Positions 1-9,236 are shown, counted from the first letter of the stretch. The stretch is 64,000 nt of DNA from Gammaproteobacteria bacterium (GCA_024235035.1 JACKNE010000014.1:1-64000), one strand, 5' to 3'. Notes: a model not told the origin generated them from the sequence alone. Program-made: numbers and translations.

Positions 1-1
1 T

Positions 2-1639
2 GTGTATGATGCGGAAAATCGGGTCATAGACGCCCTTGCCTGTGAGATGCTGGTGGAGCTTGTCTTCTACATCAGCAAGATCATCAGGATGGACATGGGA
101 TTTCCAATAGTCGTAATAGAGGCCGGTGTCGCGCAGGCTGCTCGGGGCGCTGTACAGTTCGAACATACGCTCGTCCCAGATCAGCTGGTTGTTTTGGAGC
201 TGCCAGACCCAGATGCCCAACCCGGCCGCGTCAACGGCCAGTTGAAAACGCTGGGCCATACGAGTTTCCTCGGTGATATCGCGCACGATTTTAGCGACAC
301 CCACTATCTGTCCATTAGCGGAGCGAATGGGGGATGCTGTAATGGAAACGTCGACCAAACTGCCGTTTTTACTATGCCGCATGGTGATCAAACACGGCAC
401 GGTTTCCCCGCAGCTGACCTGGGTAAGAATGTCTTTTTCCTGATCCTGGAGGGGTTGCGGCACGGTCAGGCTATACAGTGTTTGGCCGATTGTTTCGGTG
501 GCCGTGTAACCGAAGATCCTCTCTGCGGCCTGGTTCCAACTGATGACGCTGCCCTTCAGATCCATGCCGATGATAGCGTCACTGGCGTTTTCCACGATCG
601 CTGCGAGTTTGGCATGGTCCAGCGCGGTTTGCCGACGCTGCACGACAATCTGCACCATCAGGAACAATAATCCAGACAGGATGGCGGTCCCCAGTACGAT
701 TTTCCAAGCGACTTGGCGCGGATCCTGGTGGTTGAGGCCGGCGATGAAAGGAGGCCGAGCTTTAACCTGAACCTGCCATTCACGGCCGTAGAGCAGGATG
801 GAAATGTGCTGGATCAGATCATCCAGAACCGGCTCGTCTGCCCCCTCCGAGGCATAAAAGCGATCCGGCGCAGAGGCCGCGCCGCTATCGTCCAGCGCCA
901 GAGAGAATTCGCCGCTGTGGAAATCGAAATCAGCGAGCACTTCGTCGATCAGCAAGGGTGTATAGGCCAGTCCATAACTGGCTTGCATCCGTTCTTCCGG
1001 TGACTCGACCGGCATACCAGGATGATAGATGGGAATCAGGAACAGAAAGCCGCGACCAGGTTTGCCACTGGTCTGCACCAGCGTGATCGGATGCGTCAAC
1101 GTTGGCGTATCGTCGTGGATTGCCGCCATCGCCGCGGTCCGGCGGTTGTTTTCCGAAGCAATATCCAGGCCGACCGCCTCACGGTTGTTGGCCTCCGGTT
1201 CGATGTACTGGATCACTAAACGTTCACCAGAATGTGGGGATAATTGTCGGATACGAAACGCCGGCTTACCATCCGCGCGGGCTGCGCGCAGAAATTCCGC
1301 TTCATCTTCTGGATCGACCCGGCGGATGAAGCCATAACCGCGCGACCCTGGGAATTCTCGTTCCAACTCGCGTGATGCGCTGTAGGCGCGAAACTTCTCG
1401 CGAGTGATGCCATCGCTGCCGGCGGTTATGACAGCACCGCGTGTACCGCGCAAGCCGTATTCATAGATTTGCAGGCGCTGGATGAGTTGCTTTGCAGTAC
1501 GCTCCGCCAGCGCCTCAAAACGTTCAGCCTTCTCGATTTTCTGAATTGCTTCAAGATGAAGGCTCTCGTAGAGGGCGATCGAGCAACCGATTGCAAATAG
1601 CACCAGCGATGGCAGAACGGATCTTTTCAGGATGTTCAT
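2..1639 (-). CDS. CHASE-PAS membrane sensor protein, 3' end beyond window
   Basis: The frame is open on the minus strand from ATG at 1639 to the window edge (546 codons, no stop), so only the N-terminal part is seen. Residues 8-25 form a first membrane segment. About residues 50-300 are extracytoplasmic and carry the CHASE signature, with the Gly-Tyr-Gly-Phe-Ile-Arg stretch near residue 102. A second membrane segment lies near 312-333. A PAS domain follows at about 340-457, starting with the typical Val-Glu-Asn-Ala-Ser-Asp-Ala-Ile. A second PAS (PAS_3 type) is cut at the edge. CHASE domains bind small external ligands and pass the signal to a cytoplasmic output. The output module (histidine kinase, GGDEF or EAL) is outside the window, so the class of enzyme cannot be named. 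Confidence 0.88.
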   Translation of the reverse strand, partial: MNILKRSVLPSLVLFAIGCSIALYESLHLEAIQKIEKAERFEALAERTAKQLIQRLQIYEYGLRGTRGAVITAGSDGITREKFRAYSASRELEREFPGSRGYGFIRRVDPEDEAEFLRAARADGKPAFRIRQLSPHSGERLVIQYIEPEANNREAVGLDIASENNRRTAAMAAIHDDTPTLTHPITLVQTSGKPGRGFLFLIPIYHPGMPVESPEERMQASYGLAYTPLLIDEVLADFDFHSGEFSLALDDSGAASAPDRFYASEGADEPVLDDLIQHISILLYGREWQVQVKARPPFIAGLNHQDPRQVAWKIVLGTAILSGLLFLMVQIVVQRRQTALDHAKLAAIVENASDAIIGMDLKGSVISWNQAAERIFGYTATETIGQTLYSLTVPQPLQDQEKDILTQVSCGETVPCLITMRHSKNGSLVDVSITASPIRSANGQIVGVAKIVRDITEETRMAQRFQLAVDAAGLGIWVWQLQNNQLIWDERMFELYSAPSSLRDTGLYYDYWKSHVHPDDLADVEDKLHQHLTGKGVYDPIFRIIH

Positions 1640-1904
1640 GGTGAGTTTGCTTGTGATCTAGTCCTGATTACCGTTTCTCAATAAGTTTCGAGCAATAGCG
1701 CTGTAAACCTTCAGAGGTGCAGTTCGCAAAATATCTGGAAATATATTGAGAACCAGTATTACTAGGGTGTTTTTGCACAACGCCCTCAAAAAGGCGTATC
1801 TCAGCTATTGTGCCGAGATATCATCTAAAAATATTGGTCTAGCGAACTCGGCTTACGGTACTGAATATAGTGATTTTACTGACAATCGTAATTTTAATTT
1901 GTCA

Positions 1905-2190
1905 GATTGACCGGGCCGGCCTGTTCCAGGATGGCATCGATCTGTGTCTGTTGGTGGGCGGTATATAGATACTGAGTTAAGGCGCGCAGATTTTTGAAGA
2001 ACGTGCGGCGCGGAGGTCAGTGCTGGCGGACCGCCCGGTAACGTCGGTCGAGAAGATCGAGCACGGTATGGGATGGGCGAGAAAGGCGAGTAGTATCAAA
2101 CTGGCCAGCAAGGCGGCAAGAGGCTGTTTGCCGTGGCCATCATTGTGCTCGATAAGCCGGCCATCAAGAAGGTGCTTGGCTCAGGAGGGA
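1905..2190 (-). pseudogene. transposase C-terminal remnant
   Basis: Read on the minus strand, this stretch encodes pieces such as HNDGHGKQPLAALLASL and, after a frame change, TVLDLLDRRYRAVRQH, a stop, then KNLRALTQYLYTAHQQ. These resemble the C-terminal end of a family of IS transposases with a His-Asn-x-Gly-His-Gly-Lys motif. The stop and the frame change show it is dead, and no terminal repeats were found. The family assignment is from memory of the motif and is uncertain. It lies in the same decayed island as the integrase remnant downstream. Confidence 0.5.
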
Positions 2191-2413
2191 TAGCAGGCTT
2201 GAGTACCATCAGACTCTCCCGTACATTCTGAAATATCCTTCATGGCATCATGGTCTTAAATTTGGCATTGCTGTCCCTCAACCAAGCTATTGACAGTCCA
2301 GGCGCGCTTTCTTCAAATAGGGCAGTCGCTTATCATGAGCTGTGCCCTGATTTACCCTGACCGAATATTCCCTGCACCAGTCAGAAACTGCCCACCCTTC
2401 TGCGAGGTGCGGC

Positions 2414-2878
2414 CTAATTTTCCTCACGAGTGATTTCTAAACGGCGCTTGGAGAGAAATCGAAAAACTTCACCAATTCCACCCGAGGCGTTCCAGAAGTG
2501 ACGCGGCCGATCGTGAATCATCAATCGGTAACATGAGCTGCCAGTGAACATAAAGTCCAGCATATTATCGCCGACCACTTGGATGTCCCGCAGAACTCCA
2601 GAAGTATAGGCGTAGGCTAGCCGCGCAGAGTCAACGATTTTATGGTTGGTATTTAACAGGTAGACGCGAAGTGTCTCTTCATAAGGACAATCATCGCTAA
2701 GCATTAAGAGATAGGTATCTGTATTTACAGTAAACTGTGCTTCAAGTATTGCGCCATTAACCGTAAGACCCGTAGCTCGACCTTGATGTAACACTGCTAC
2801 TCGCGGTACTTGATAAGGAGTTTCGTTAACCACCGAGCTTTGTCGCACAAGGCTGAACCAATCAGTTATTATTATCAT
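2414..2878 (-). CDS. hypothetical protein (orphan gene in decayed island)
   Basis: The open frame extends to a TTG at 2923, but the ATG at 2878 gives a more natural start and a 154-residue product; neither start has a clear ribosome binding site. There is no signal peptide or membrane segment. The C-terminal half alternates short hydrophobic stretches with charged turns, like a small beta-rich domain, and ends with a basic helix. I do not recognise the family. The gene is more AT-rich than its neighbours and sits between two transposase remnants near a dead integrase, so it is probably cargo of a lost mobile element. The uninterrupted frame suggests it may still be functional. Confidence 0.55.
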   Translation of the reverse strand: MIIITDWFSLVRQSSVVNETPYQVPRVAVLHQGRATGLTVNGAILEAQFTVNTDTYLLMLSDDCPYEETLRVYLLNTNHKIVDSARLAYAYTSGVLRDIQVVGDNMLDFMFTGSSCYRLMIHDRPRHFWNASGGIGEVFRFLSKRRLEITREEN

Positions 2879-3104
2879 CTTTGTAAAAATTACTTTTAAG
2901 GTATTTGGTGTCCCGTAAGCCAAAGAGCGACTCTATTAAATTAATAACTTTGATATTATAGACAAACAGGCGCTATACAATTTCATAAGGTGCGAGTGTG
3001 CTCCAATCTGATAAATCAATTAATGCCTTGGGCCGATAATCTGGTCGTAACTTTACTTTTTTCAGCACGCTCCCATGAATTCTGACTGTATATGTTTTAT
3101 CTGT

Positions 3105-3272
3105 TACCGCACGTCGACCGGTTCGCGCACCTTCACCGTGCTGGCCAGTGTCATCACGACCTGCCGACAGCGGGGCTATTCCCCGTGGCCCTATCTCCGC
3201 GCCGCCATCGCCGACCGCCGCGCCGGACGCCCATTAGCCCCTCTGCCGGTTCCCGTTATGCAGGGGGAGTGA
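3105..3272 (+). pseudogene. IS66-like transposase C-terminal remnant
   Basis: Codons from about 3105 read STGSRTFTVLASVITTCR and then a Trp-Pro-Tyr-Leu stretch, an Ala-Asp-Arg-Arg-Ala-Gly-Arg-Pro segment and a proline-rich tail before a stop. This matches the look of the extreme C-terminus of IS66-type TnpC transposases. The rest of the gene is absent, as are inverted repeats, so this is a fragment. The local GC content is much higher than in the flanking AT-rich DNA, which marks the fragment's edges. Confidence 0.45.
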
Positions 3273-3478
3273 ACGGTTACGTTATGACTTAATGATGATC
3301 CTTTTTAATTCAGTCATATAGAGCGATGAAAAGCCGGCAAGGAAGGTAAGGGAGCTAAAGCCAATGTTCCAATTTGAAATGACCTTGTTGAACAAGATTG
3401 CACTTTGAAACAAGAGTGCTCTTGTACTGACTCCGACTTTTTGGACATTCAAATCGGGATATTTAAAAACGTCTAGTG

Positions 3479-3925
3479 TTGAAATGGATACAAATTGATC
3501 TAGGAAGGCGGCAGGCGTGGATATGGGTTGATCAAGCCAAGGCGTGACAGGCGATTATCGTGCCGTTGAATGAGGATGCCGTGCAGATCCTTAGGCAACA
3601 TTGGGGACAACATCCGCAGTATGTCTTCACGTACAAAGGAAACCTGATTACCTCGCCAAACGGAAAAGCATGGCGGAAAGCGGTGAAGCGAGCTGGGATT
3701 GACAATTTCCATTTCCACGACTTGCGGCATACTTGAGCGACATGCCATATCCAGGCGGGAACCCCGCTTCATGCGCTCATGGAAATGGGAGGATGGGACG
3801 ATGTCAACATGGTGCGCAAGTATGTCCATTTTAGTGCGGCACGCTTGCAAACCTATGCTGAGAAACATCAGTCACCCCGCAAGCCGCGACACAAATCCGT
3901 CACGGCCTGCCCAGGCGATCTAGGT
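3479..3925 (+). pseudogene. tyrosine recombinase (phage-type integrase), C-terminal half with two stops
   Basis: One frame carries the catalytic half of a tyrosine integrase: a strand reading QIDLGRRQAWIWVDQAKA, then a His-Asp-Leu-Arg-His-Thr box near 3720-3733, a Met-Gly-Gly-Trp box and the Lys-Tyr-Val-His segment carrying the nucleophile tyrosine. Two in-frame TGA codons break it, at 3545-3547 (an Arg is expected) and 3734-3736 (the Trp after His-Thr is expected). The N-terminal DNA-binding half is missing. The gene points at, and ends about 15 bases from, the 3' end of tRNA-Pro, the usual place for such integrases. It is the scar of an excised or decayed integrative element. Confidence 0.85.
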
Positions 3926-3937
3926 AACTTATTGAAA

Positions 3938-4015
<78 letters not shown>

Positions 4016-4096
4016 TGGTCGATGGAGAATTCACCATCGGAAGGAAGGCGAATACTAATGCAAACTACCTAACTTGCCAAGCATTGACGATGGAAT

Positions 4097-4387
4097 TTAG
4101 CTTTTGAGCTGGTCAACGCGAGCCTTGAGCTTCTGCCCTGGTCGAAACGTCACGACCCGTCGTGCGGTGATGGGAATTTCTTCGCCAGTCTTGGGATTGC
4201 GCCCTGGTCGCTGGTTTTTGTCGCGCAGGTCAAAATTACCAAATCCAGATAATTTCACTTGATGCCCCCCCTCCAATGCACTGCGGATTTCCTCAAAAAA
4301 AATCTCCACGAGTTCCTTAGCTTCGCGTTTGTTAATGCCTAATTCCTCGAATAAACGTTCCGCCATATCGGCTTTTGTCAGTGCCAT
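4097..4387 (-). CDS. ihfA: integration host factor subunit alpha
   Basis: The 96-residue HU/IHF-family protein has the usual IhfA length. It starts MALTKADMAERLFEELG and carries the DNA-intercalating beta-arm motif Arg-Asn-Pro-Lys-Thr-Gly near residues 63-68. IHF alpha pairs with IHF beta (not in this window) to bend DNA at specific sites for transcription, replication and recombination. The gene lies 12 bp downstream of pheT in the same direction, the standard gammaproteobacterial arrangement, so it is probably transcribed with pheST and from its own promoter inside pheT. Confidence 0.97.
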   Translation of the reverse strand: MALTKADMAERLFEELGINKREAKELVEIFFEEIRSALEGGHQVKLSGFGNFDLRDKNQRPGRNPKTGEEIPITARRVVTFRPGQKLKARVDQLKS

Positions 4388-4399
4388 ACCCCTAAACTC

Positions 4400-6781
4400 C
4401 TAGATCCTGAGCGTTGCGTCAAATTGTTCCGTGAGTCCCGCAATGATGCCGGATACGGTCTCATCAACCATGTTGTCGGTAAGATTGCGTGAAAAATCCT
4501 GTAAATTCAACCCAAAAGCTAAACTTTTCCGGCCTTCGGCAATACCTCTACCCCGGTAGATGTCGAATAGCCATACCTCGCGCAGCAAAGCACCACCACA
4601 TTGGCGGATACAATCGAATACGGCTTGAACAGCGACATCTTCACTCACTATGATCGCCAGATCACGGCGACTAGCTGGGAAGCGGGACAATTCCTGGAAG
4701 GCGGGTAGCCGCGCTGGTCTTAATCCCGCTAACTGCAACTCGAAGATGAAGATATCGCCTTCGACATCCAGCTCTCGGGCGACTCGCGGATGCAGTGCAC
4801 CCAGCCAGCCGATCGATTCACCAGCCCGTTCGACGCGGGCGCTTTGGCCTGGATGCAGTGCTGGATGTGAAGCAACGACGAACTGAAATGCCTCCGGCTC
4901 ACCGGTTAGAGTCAGCAATGCTTCGACATCAGCCTTCAGATCGAAGAAATCCATTGTGCGCGTGGGTACACCCCATTGCTCGGATAGAACAGCGCCTGTA
5001 GCGACACCCCCTAGAAATGGCTCCTGCCACAACCCCTCCTCAGTGAGCAGGAAATTCAAGCCATTCTCAAATAGTCGTACTCGTGATTGTTGATGTTTTT
5101 GATTATAGATCAACGCCTTCAATAGACCAGGCCATAAACTGGTGCGCATGACCGCCAGATCGGCGGAGATTGGATTAGCCAGCGCCAGTGGTTCGCATTC
5201 AGGGTCGAGGCGTTTCTGAAAGTCTGGATCGACAAAACTATAGGTGATGGCTTCCTGAAAGCCGCGCTGCACTAGGGTTTCCCGGAGTCGTTCCAAACCG
5301 ATTTGTCCTTCCGGTTGCGGGGGCATCTGCAACCGGGTCAACGGTTGATTACTGGGTACCCGCTGATAACCGTAGATGCGGGCGATCTCCTCGATCAAGT
5401 CCGCTTCCAGAGCAATGTCGAAACGACTGCTTGGCGGAACGACCAGCCAATGGTCGATCTCGGCCGCCACCGCCATGCCTAGCCGTCGCAGGATATCCTC
5501 GACCTGAATCGCTGGAACATTCATGCCCAGCAGCTTGTGGATGCGTGTCGATCGCAGATGGATGGCGGGCTCTACCGGTAAATGTTCGGGTGATATCGTT
5601 TCAACGATGGGGCCTGGCTGGCCACCGGCCATGTCAATCAGCAGTCGCGTTGCGCGTTCGGCGGCGCGCCGTTGCAATTGTGGGTCTACGCCACGCTCGA
5701 AACGGTAGGAGGCATCGGTGGTCTGCAGGCTGTGACGACGGGCGCGCCCGGCGATGCTGGTCGGTGTGAAGAAGGCGCTTTCCAAGAATACATCGCGGGT
5801 GGCGTCGGTGCAGGAACTGATTTCGCCGCCCATGATCCCGGCCAGCGCCAAAGGTCCTTGATGGTCGGTAATCAGCAGCGTTTCTTCATCCGGTTCAATG
5901 AACACGCCATTCAGTAGTTCCAGCCGATCTCCGGGTCGAGCGCGGCGCACTTCGATACCGCCGGTCAGTCGCTGCAAATCGAAAGCATGCATCGGCTGAC
6001 CAAGCTCCAACATGACATAGTTAGTGACATCCACCAGCGGTCCCAAGCTGCGGATGCCGGCCCGGCGTAACCGTTCCTGCATCCATAAGGGTGTTTCAGC
6101 AGCAGGATTGACCCCGCGAATCACTCGGCCGATATACCGGGGGCAGTCGACAGGATCGAGCAGCCGCACCGGGAAAGTCGCATCCAGTACCGGCTTCACC
6201 GCCTCCGTTGACAAGGGGTGAAACTCACAGCGGTTGAGGGCGGCTACCTCGCGGGCGATGCCCTCCATACCCAGGCAGTCGCCCCGGTTGGGCGTCAGTT
6301 CAATGTCGATGATTGCATCATCTAACGCCAGCAGCTCACGCACGCTGTGGCCAAGTGGGCTGTCGGCAGGCAGCGGCAGTAGTCCGTCGGCATTCTCCGC
6401 CAGTCCCAACTCCTTGGCCGAGCACAGCATCCCTTGCGATTCGATACCGCGCAGCTTGGATTTTTTGATTGCCAATCCACCCGGCAGCACCGCACCGATC
6501 AGGGCGGTGGGCACGTACATTCCGATGGCGACATTGGGTGCGCCACAGACGATTTGCAGCGGCTGGGCCTTGCCTACGTCTACAGCCGCGATTCGCAATC
6601 GGTCAGCGTCAGGGTGGGGGGTCAAATCCACGACTTGGCCCACCACCACTTGGTCGAAGGGCGGCGCGGCAGGTTCGATATGGTCTACTTCCAGGCCGGC
6701 CATGGTTAGTTGCATGGCTAATTCGTCACCGGAGATGGGGAGATCGACCCATTCCCGCAACCATTGTTGGCTGACTTTCAT
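4400..6781 (-). CDS. pheT: phenylalanine--tRNA ligase beta subunit
   Basis: The 793-residue product matches the beta subunit length (E. coli 795). The start is ATG at 6781, where the protein begins MKVSQQWLREWVDLP; a longer open frame to 6856 adds unrelated residues overlapping pheS. A GAGG sequence precedes this start. The N-terminal part (about 40-150) is the EMAP-like tRNA-binding fold, followed by B3/B4 and B5 domains, a catalytic-like core and a C-terminal anticodon-binding FDX-ACB domain (about 700-793). With PheS it forms the alpha2beta2 synthetase that charges tRNA-Phe. It lies 10 bp after pheS. Confidence 0.98.
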   Translation of the reverse strand: MKVSQQWLREWVDLPISGDELAMQLTMAGLEVDHIEPAAPPFDQVVVGQVVDLTPHPDADRLRIAAVDVGKAQPLQIVCGAPNVAIGMYVPTALIGAVLPGGLAIKKSKLRGIESQGMLCSAKELGLAENADGLLPLPADSPLGHSVRELLALDDAIIDIELTPNRGDCLGMEGIAREVAALNRCEFHPLSTEAVKPVLDATFPVRLLDPVDCPRYIGRVIRGVNPAAETPLWMQERLRRAGIRSLGPLVDVTNYVMLELGQPMHAFDLQRLTGGIEVRRARPGDRLELLNGVFIEPDEETLLITDHQGPLALAGIMGGEISSCTDATRDVFLESAFFTPTSIAGRARRHSLQTTDASYRFERGVDPQLQRRAAERATRLLIDMAGGQPGPIVETISPEHLPVEPAIHLRSTRIHKLLGMNVPAIQVEDILRRLGMAVAAEIDHWLVVPPSSRFDIALEADLIEEIARIYGYQRVPSNQPLTRLQMPPQPEGQIGLERLRETLVQRGFQEAITYSFVDPDFQKRLDPECEPLALANPISADLAVMRTSLWPGLLKALIYNQKHQQSRVRLFENGLNFLLTEEGLWQEPFLGGVATGAVLSEQWGVPTRTMDFFDLKADVEALLTLTGEPEAFQFVVASHPALHPGQSARVERAGESIGWLGALHPRVARELDVEGDIFIFELQLAGLRPARLPAFQELSRFPASRRDLAIIVSEDVAVQAVFDCIRQCGGALLREVWLFDIYRGRGIAEGRKSLAFGLNLQDFSRNLTDNMVDETVSGIIAGLTEQFDATLRI

Positions 6782-6791
6782 ACGGTGAGCC

Positions 6792-7808
6792 TCACTGAAA
6801 TTGTCGCAGGAAACGCAGATCGTTATCGAAGAACAGTCGCAGGTCGTTGACGCCATAACGCAGCATGGTCAGTCGCTCGACGCCCATGCCAAAGGCATAG
6901 CCAGTGTAGCGCTCGCTGTCGATACCCACTTTCTCAAATACTGCCGGATGCACCATGCCGCAACCCAGTATCTCCAACCAGCCACTCTGCTTGCACACGC
7001 GACAGCCTGCGCCACTGCAGATCACGCACTGGATATCGACTTCGGCAGACGGTTCAGTGAATGGAAAGTAGGATGGACGGAAACGTACCGCCAGATCGCA
7101 TTCGAAGAAATGGTGCAGAAAATCATCCAGAACACCTTTTAGGTCAGCGAAACTGACATCTTCATCCACCAGTAATCCCTCGACCTGATGGAACATCGGG
7201 CTGTGGGTGACATCAGAATCACAGCGGTAAACTCGGCCAGGCGCGATGATTCGTATCGGCGGCGCTTGGTCTTCCATCACTCGGATTTGCACCGGCGAAG
7301 TATGCGTGCGCAGCAGGGTATGAGCGTCGAAGTAAAAGGTGTCGTGCATCGCTCGTGCTGGATGATGCGGCGGGATGTTAAGTGCCTCGAAGTTGCGGAA
7401 ATCGTCTTCGATTTCCGGCCCTTCGGCGATGGTGAAGCCGATGCGAGCGAACAGCGTTTCAATGCGGGTCAGGGTGCGACTGACTGGATGGTAACCGCCC
7501 GGGTGGTGGCCTCGCCCTGGCAGAGTGACATCGATAGCTTCGTTAGCCAGTCGGGCGCTCAGCGCGACGGCCTCCAGTTCAACCTTGCGGGCGGCGAGGG
7601 CGGTTTCCAGCGCCTGCTTGACCTCGTTGATCGACTGGCCAGCCTGACGCCGTTCTTGAGCGGGCAGCTTGCCCAGTTCCTTCAGTCGTTCAGTGAGTAA
7701 GCCTTTTTTGCCCAGATAATGGATGCGAGTCTGATCCAGAGTGGCGAGATCGCCGGCTTCAGCGATAGCGACTTGGGCGGTTTGCAACAGTTTGGGCAGT
7801 GCGTCCAC
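6792..7808 (-). CDS. pheS: phenylalanine--tRNA ligase alpha subunit
   Basis: The 338-residue product is a class II aminoacyl-tRNA synthetase catalytic subunit. It has an N-terminal coiled coil (about 1-85) that grips tRNA and a core from about residue 105. Motif 2 lies around the Gly-Arg-Val-Tyr-Arg segment and motif 3 around Gly-Met-Gly-Val-Glu-Arg near the end. The start codon is GTG at 7808, giving VDALPKLLQ. It forms the alpha2beta2 enzyme with PheT directly downstream. The terminator-like hairpin 29 bp upstream suggests expression is controlled by attenuation, as in E. coli. Confidence 0.98.
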   Translation of the reverse strand: MDALPKLLQTAQVAIAEAGDLATLDQTRIHYLGKKGLLTERLKELGKLPAQERRQAGQSINEVKQALETALAARKVELEAVALSARLANEAIDVTLPGRGHHPGGYHPVSRTLTRIETLFARIGFTIAEGPEIEDDFRNFEALNIPPHHPARAMHDTFYFDAHTLLRTHTSPVQIRVMEDQAPPIRIIAPGRVYRCDSDVTHSPMFHQVEGLLVDEDVSFADLKGVLDDFLHHFFECDLAVRFRPSYFPFTEPSAEVDIQCVICSGAGCRVCKQSGWLEILGCGMVHPAVFEKVGIDSERYTGYAFGMGVERLTMLRYGVNDLRLFFDNDLRFLRQFQ

Positions 7809-7836
7809 GCTGATAGTCTCTTAAAAGATCACAATG

Positions 7837-7863
7837 AAAAAGGGAAAGACCGCAGTCTTTCCC
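7837..7863 (-). terminator. intrinsic terminator / attenuator before pheS
   Basis: On the minus strand a perfect 9-bp stem (GGGAAAGAC/GTCTTTCCC) with a 4-nt loop TGCG is followed at once by TTTTT. It ends 29 bp before the pheS start codon and 170 bp after rplT, within one transcription unit. In E. coli the same gap holds the pheM leader and its attenuator, so this is very likely an attenuator rather than a plain operon end. Confidence 0.85.
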
Positions 7864-8035
7864 TATTCGAAATCCTGCCTCCTGCAAGCGTCCCCACTGT
7901 CTAGTGGGCCAAGGGTAGAATGGGTATCTCTGCCCGTTAGCGATTCGATCGCTAGACTACCTGAAGTTACCTGGTTCGAAAGCTGAACAAAATGTTAGTG
8001 TTTCACGGGTGAGAGATGAGCGTCCAACTAGCGAT
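7864..8035 (-). promoter_or_regulatory. structured rplT-pheS leader region
   Basis: Upstream of the terminator the RNA can form two further hairpins: TAGCGAT/ATCGCTA around 7937-7955 and CCCACT/AGTGGG around 7893-7908. A very short open frame starts at TTG 7990 and reads Leu-Phe-Ser-Phe-Arg-Thr-Arg-stop. It has two Phe codons but no clear ribosome binding site, so a leader peptide is only a weak suggestion. No convincing antiterminator pairing was found by eye. Confidence 0.4.
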
Positions 8036-8398
8036 TCAGGCAACGCTCAGCGCTGCTTTAGCACGGTTGGCTAGTTCAGCGAACGCGGGTTTGTCGAACA
8101 CCGCCAGATCAGCCAGCATTTTGCGATCGACCTCGATAGCCGCTTTTTTCAGCCCATTGATCAGCCGGCTATAGGACAAGCCATTCTCATGGGCGCCAGC
8201 GTTGATGCGCACGATCCATAACGCACGGAAATCACGCTTCTTTTGGCGGCGATCGCGGTAGGCGTATTGGCCAGCCTTGATGACCGCCTGTTTAGCGACG
8301 CGGTACACTTTACTGCGGGCGCCGTAATAGCCTTTAGCCTGTTTCAGGACCTTCTTGTGACGGGCATGGGCGGTAACGCCACGTTTCACTCGGGGCAT
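8036..8398 (-). CDS. rplT: 50S ribosomal protein L20
   Basis: The 120-residue, very basic protein begins MPRVKRGVTAHARHKKVL, the hallmark start of L20, and its length fits the family (117-120). L20 binds 23S rRNA early in large-subunit assembly. In E. coli it also represses translation of rpmI and itself by binding the mRNA. It follows rpmI by 26 bp in the infC-rpmI-rplT operon. Confidence 0.99.
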   Translation of the reverse strand: MPRVKRGVTAHARHKKVLKQAKGYYGARSKVYRVAKQAVIKAGQYAYRDRRQKKRDFRALWIVRINAGAHENGLSYSRLINGLKKAAIEVDRKMLADLAVFDKPAFAELANRAKAALSVA

Positions 8399-8424
8399 AG
8401 CTTAGTTTCTCCGATCCAGGGGCA

Positions 8425-8622
8425 TCAAGCGTAGGGCAGCATCCGGCGCACTGCCGGAGTATCCACTGCCGCGATAGTGGTCGTGCCGCGCAACTGACGT
8501 TTCCGCTTGGCGCTCTTTTTGGTCAGAATGTGCCGGAGATGTGAGTGAGAGCACTTGAACTGGCCGGAACCGGTGCGACTGAAGCGCTTAGCCGCGCCGC
8601 GATTGGTTTTCATCTTAGGCAT
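8425..8622 (-). CDS. rpmI: 50S ribosomal protein L35
   Basis: The start is ATG at 8622, giving a 65-residue protein beginning MPKMKTNRGAAKRF, the conserved L35 N-terminus; the eight extra residues of the longer open frame are not coding. The protein is small and strongly basic, with the Lys-Lys-Ser-Ala-Lys-Arg-Lys-Arg segment typical of L35. It is a late-assembling large-subunit protein and lies between infC and rplT in the standard operon. Confidence 0.98.
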   Translation of the reverse strand: MPKMKTNRGAAKRFSRTGSGQFKCSHSHLRHILTKKSAKRKRQLRGTTTIAAVDTPAVRRMLPYA

Positions 8623-8714
8623 TGCATAAAACTCCGCAATTTTCAAATAGTCAATTCAGGGATCAACCCCGATATGCATCGGAGGACGAGAAGATCAGCA
8701 CTTGATAGGGAAGG

Positions 8715-9236
8715 TTATTTCTTTTTCGTCGGCGCGATGGTCATGACCATTTGCCGTCCTTCCAGCCGGGGCCGCTGCTCCACGGCGCCATATTCGATCA
8801 GATCGTCTTCGACGCGCTTGAGAAGGTTGGTGCCAATTTCCTGGTGCGCCATTTCGCGGCCTCGGAACCGCAGCGTCACCTTAGCCTTGTCACCTTCGCT
8901 CAGGAACCGGATCAGGTTGCGCAGTTTGACCTGATAGTCCCCTTCGTCCGTTCCCGGACGAAACTTGATTTCCTTGACCTGGATCTGCTTTTGCTTTTTC
9001 CGGGCTTCACTTTGCTTCTTGGCTTGCTCGAAGCGGAATTTGCCATAATCCATGATGCGGCATACAGGCGGCTTAGCGTTCGGGGAGATTTCCACCAAAT
9101 CCAGTTCAGCCTCCTCGGCCATCCGCTTGGCCTGGATCAAGGGGACAACCCCCGCCTGCTCACCGTCTTGATCAATCAGGCGTACTTCGCGCCCGGTGAT
9201 CTCTTCATTGAGCCGGAGTTCATTATTCGCAGCGAT
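8715..9236 (-). CDS. infC: translation initiation factor IF-3 (ATC start)
   Basis: An ATG-only search begins inside this gene (9140) and would lose the N-terminus. The family-matching sequence AANNELRLNEEITGREVRL extends up to an ATC codon at 9236-9234, which lies 8 nt after a GGAGG ribosome binding site; an in-frame TAA lies farther upstream. That gives 173 residues (E. coli 180). Non-canonical ATT/ATC starts are the known basis of IF-3 autoregulation, because IF-3 rejects such initiation codons. The N domain covers residues 1-75 and the C domain about 85-173, ending in a basic tail. It prevents premature 30S-50S joining and checks the start codon. thrS ends 18 bp upstream. Confidence 0.95.
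   Translation of the reverse strand: MAANNELRLNEEITGREVRLIDQDGEQAGVVPLIQAKRMAEEAELDLVEISPNAKPPVCRIMDYGKFRFEQAKKQSEARKKQKQIQVKEIKFRPGTDEGDYQVKLRNLIRFLSEGDKAKVTLRFRGREMAHQEIGTNLLKRVEDDLIEYGAVEQRPRLEGRQMVMTIAPTKKK

Noticed and set aside
2..670. Plus-strand open frame of 222 codons at the window start
   Set aside because: It is antisense to the CHASE-PAS gene, whose minus-strand protein matches known domains over the full stretch.
3545..3736. TGA read as Trp/Arg in the integrase, suggesting stop-codon recoding
   Set aside because: Every intact gene in the window uses TGG for Trp and TGA as a normal stop; the integrase also lacks its N-terminal half, so plain decay explains it.
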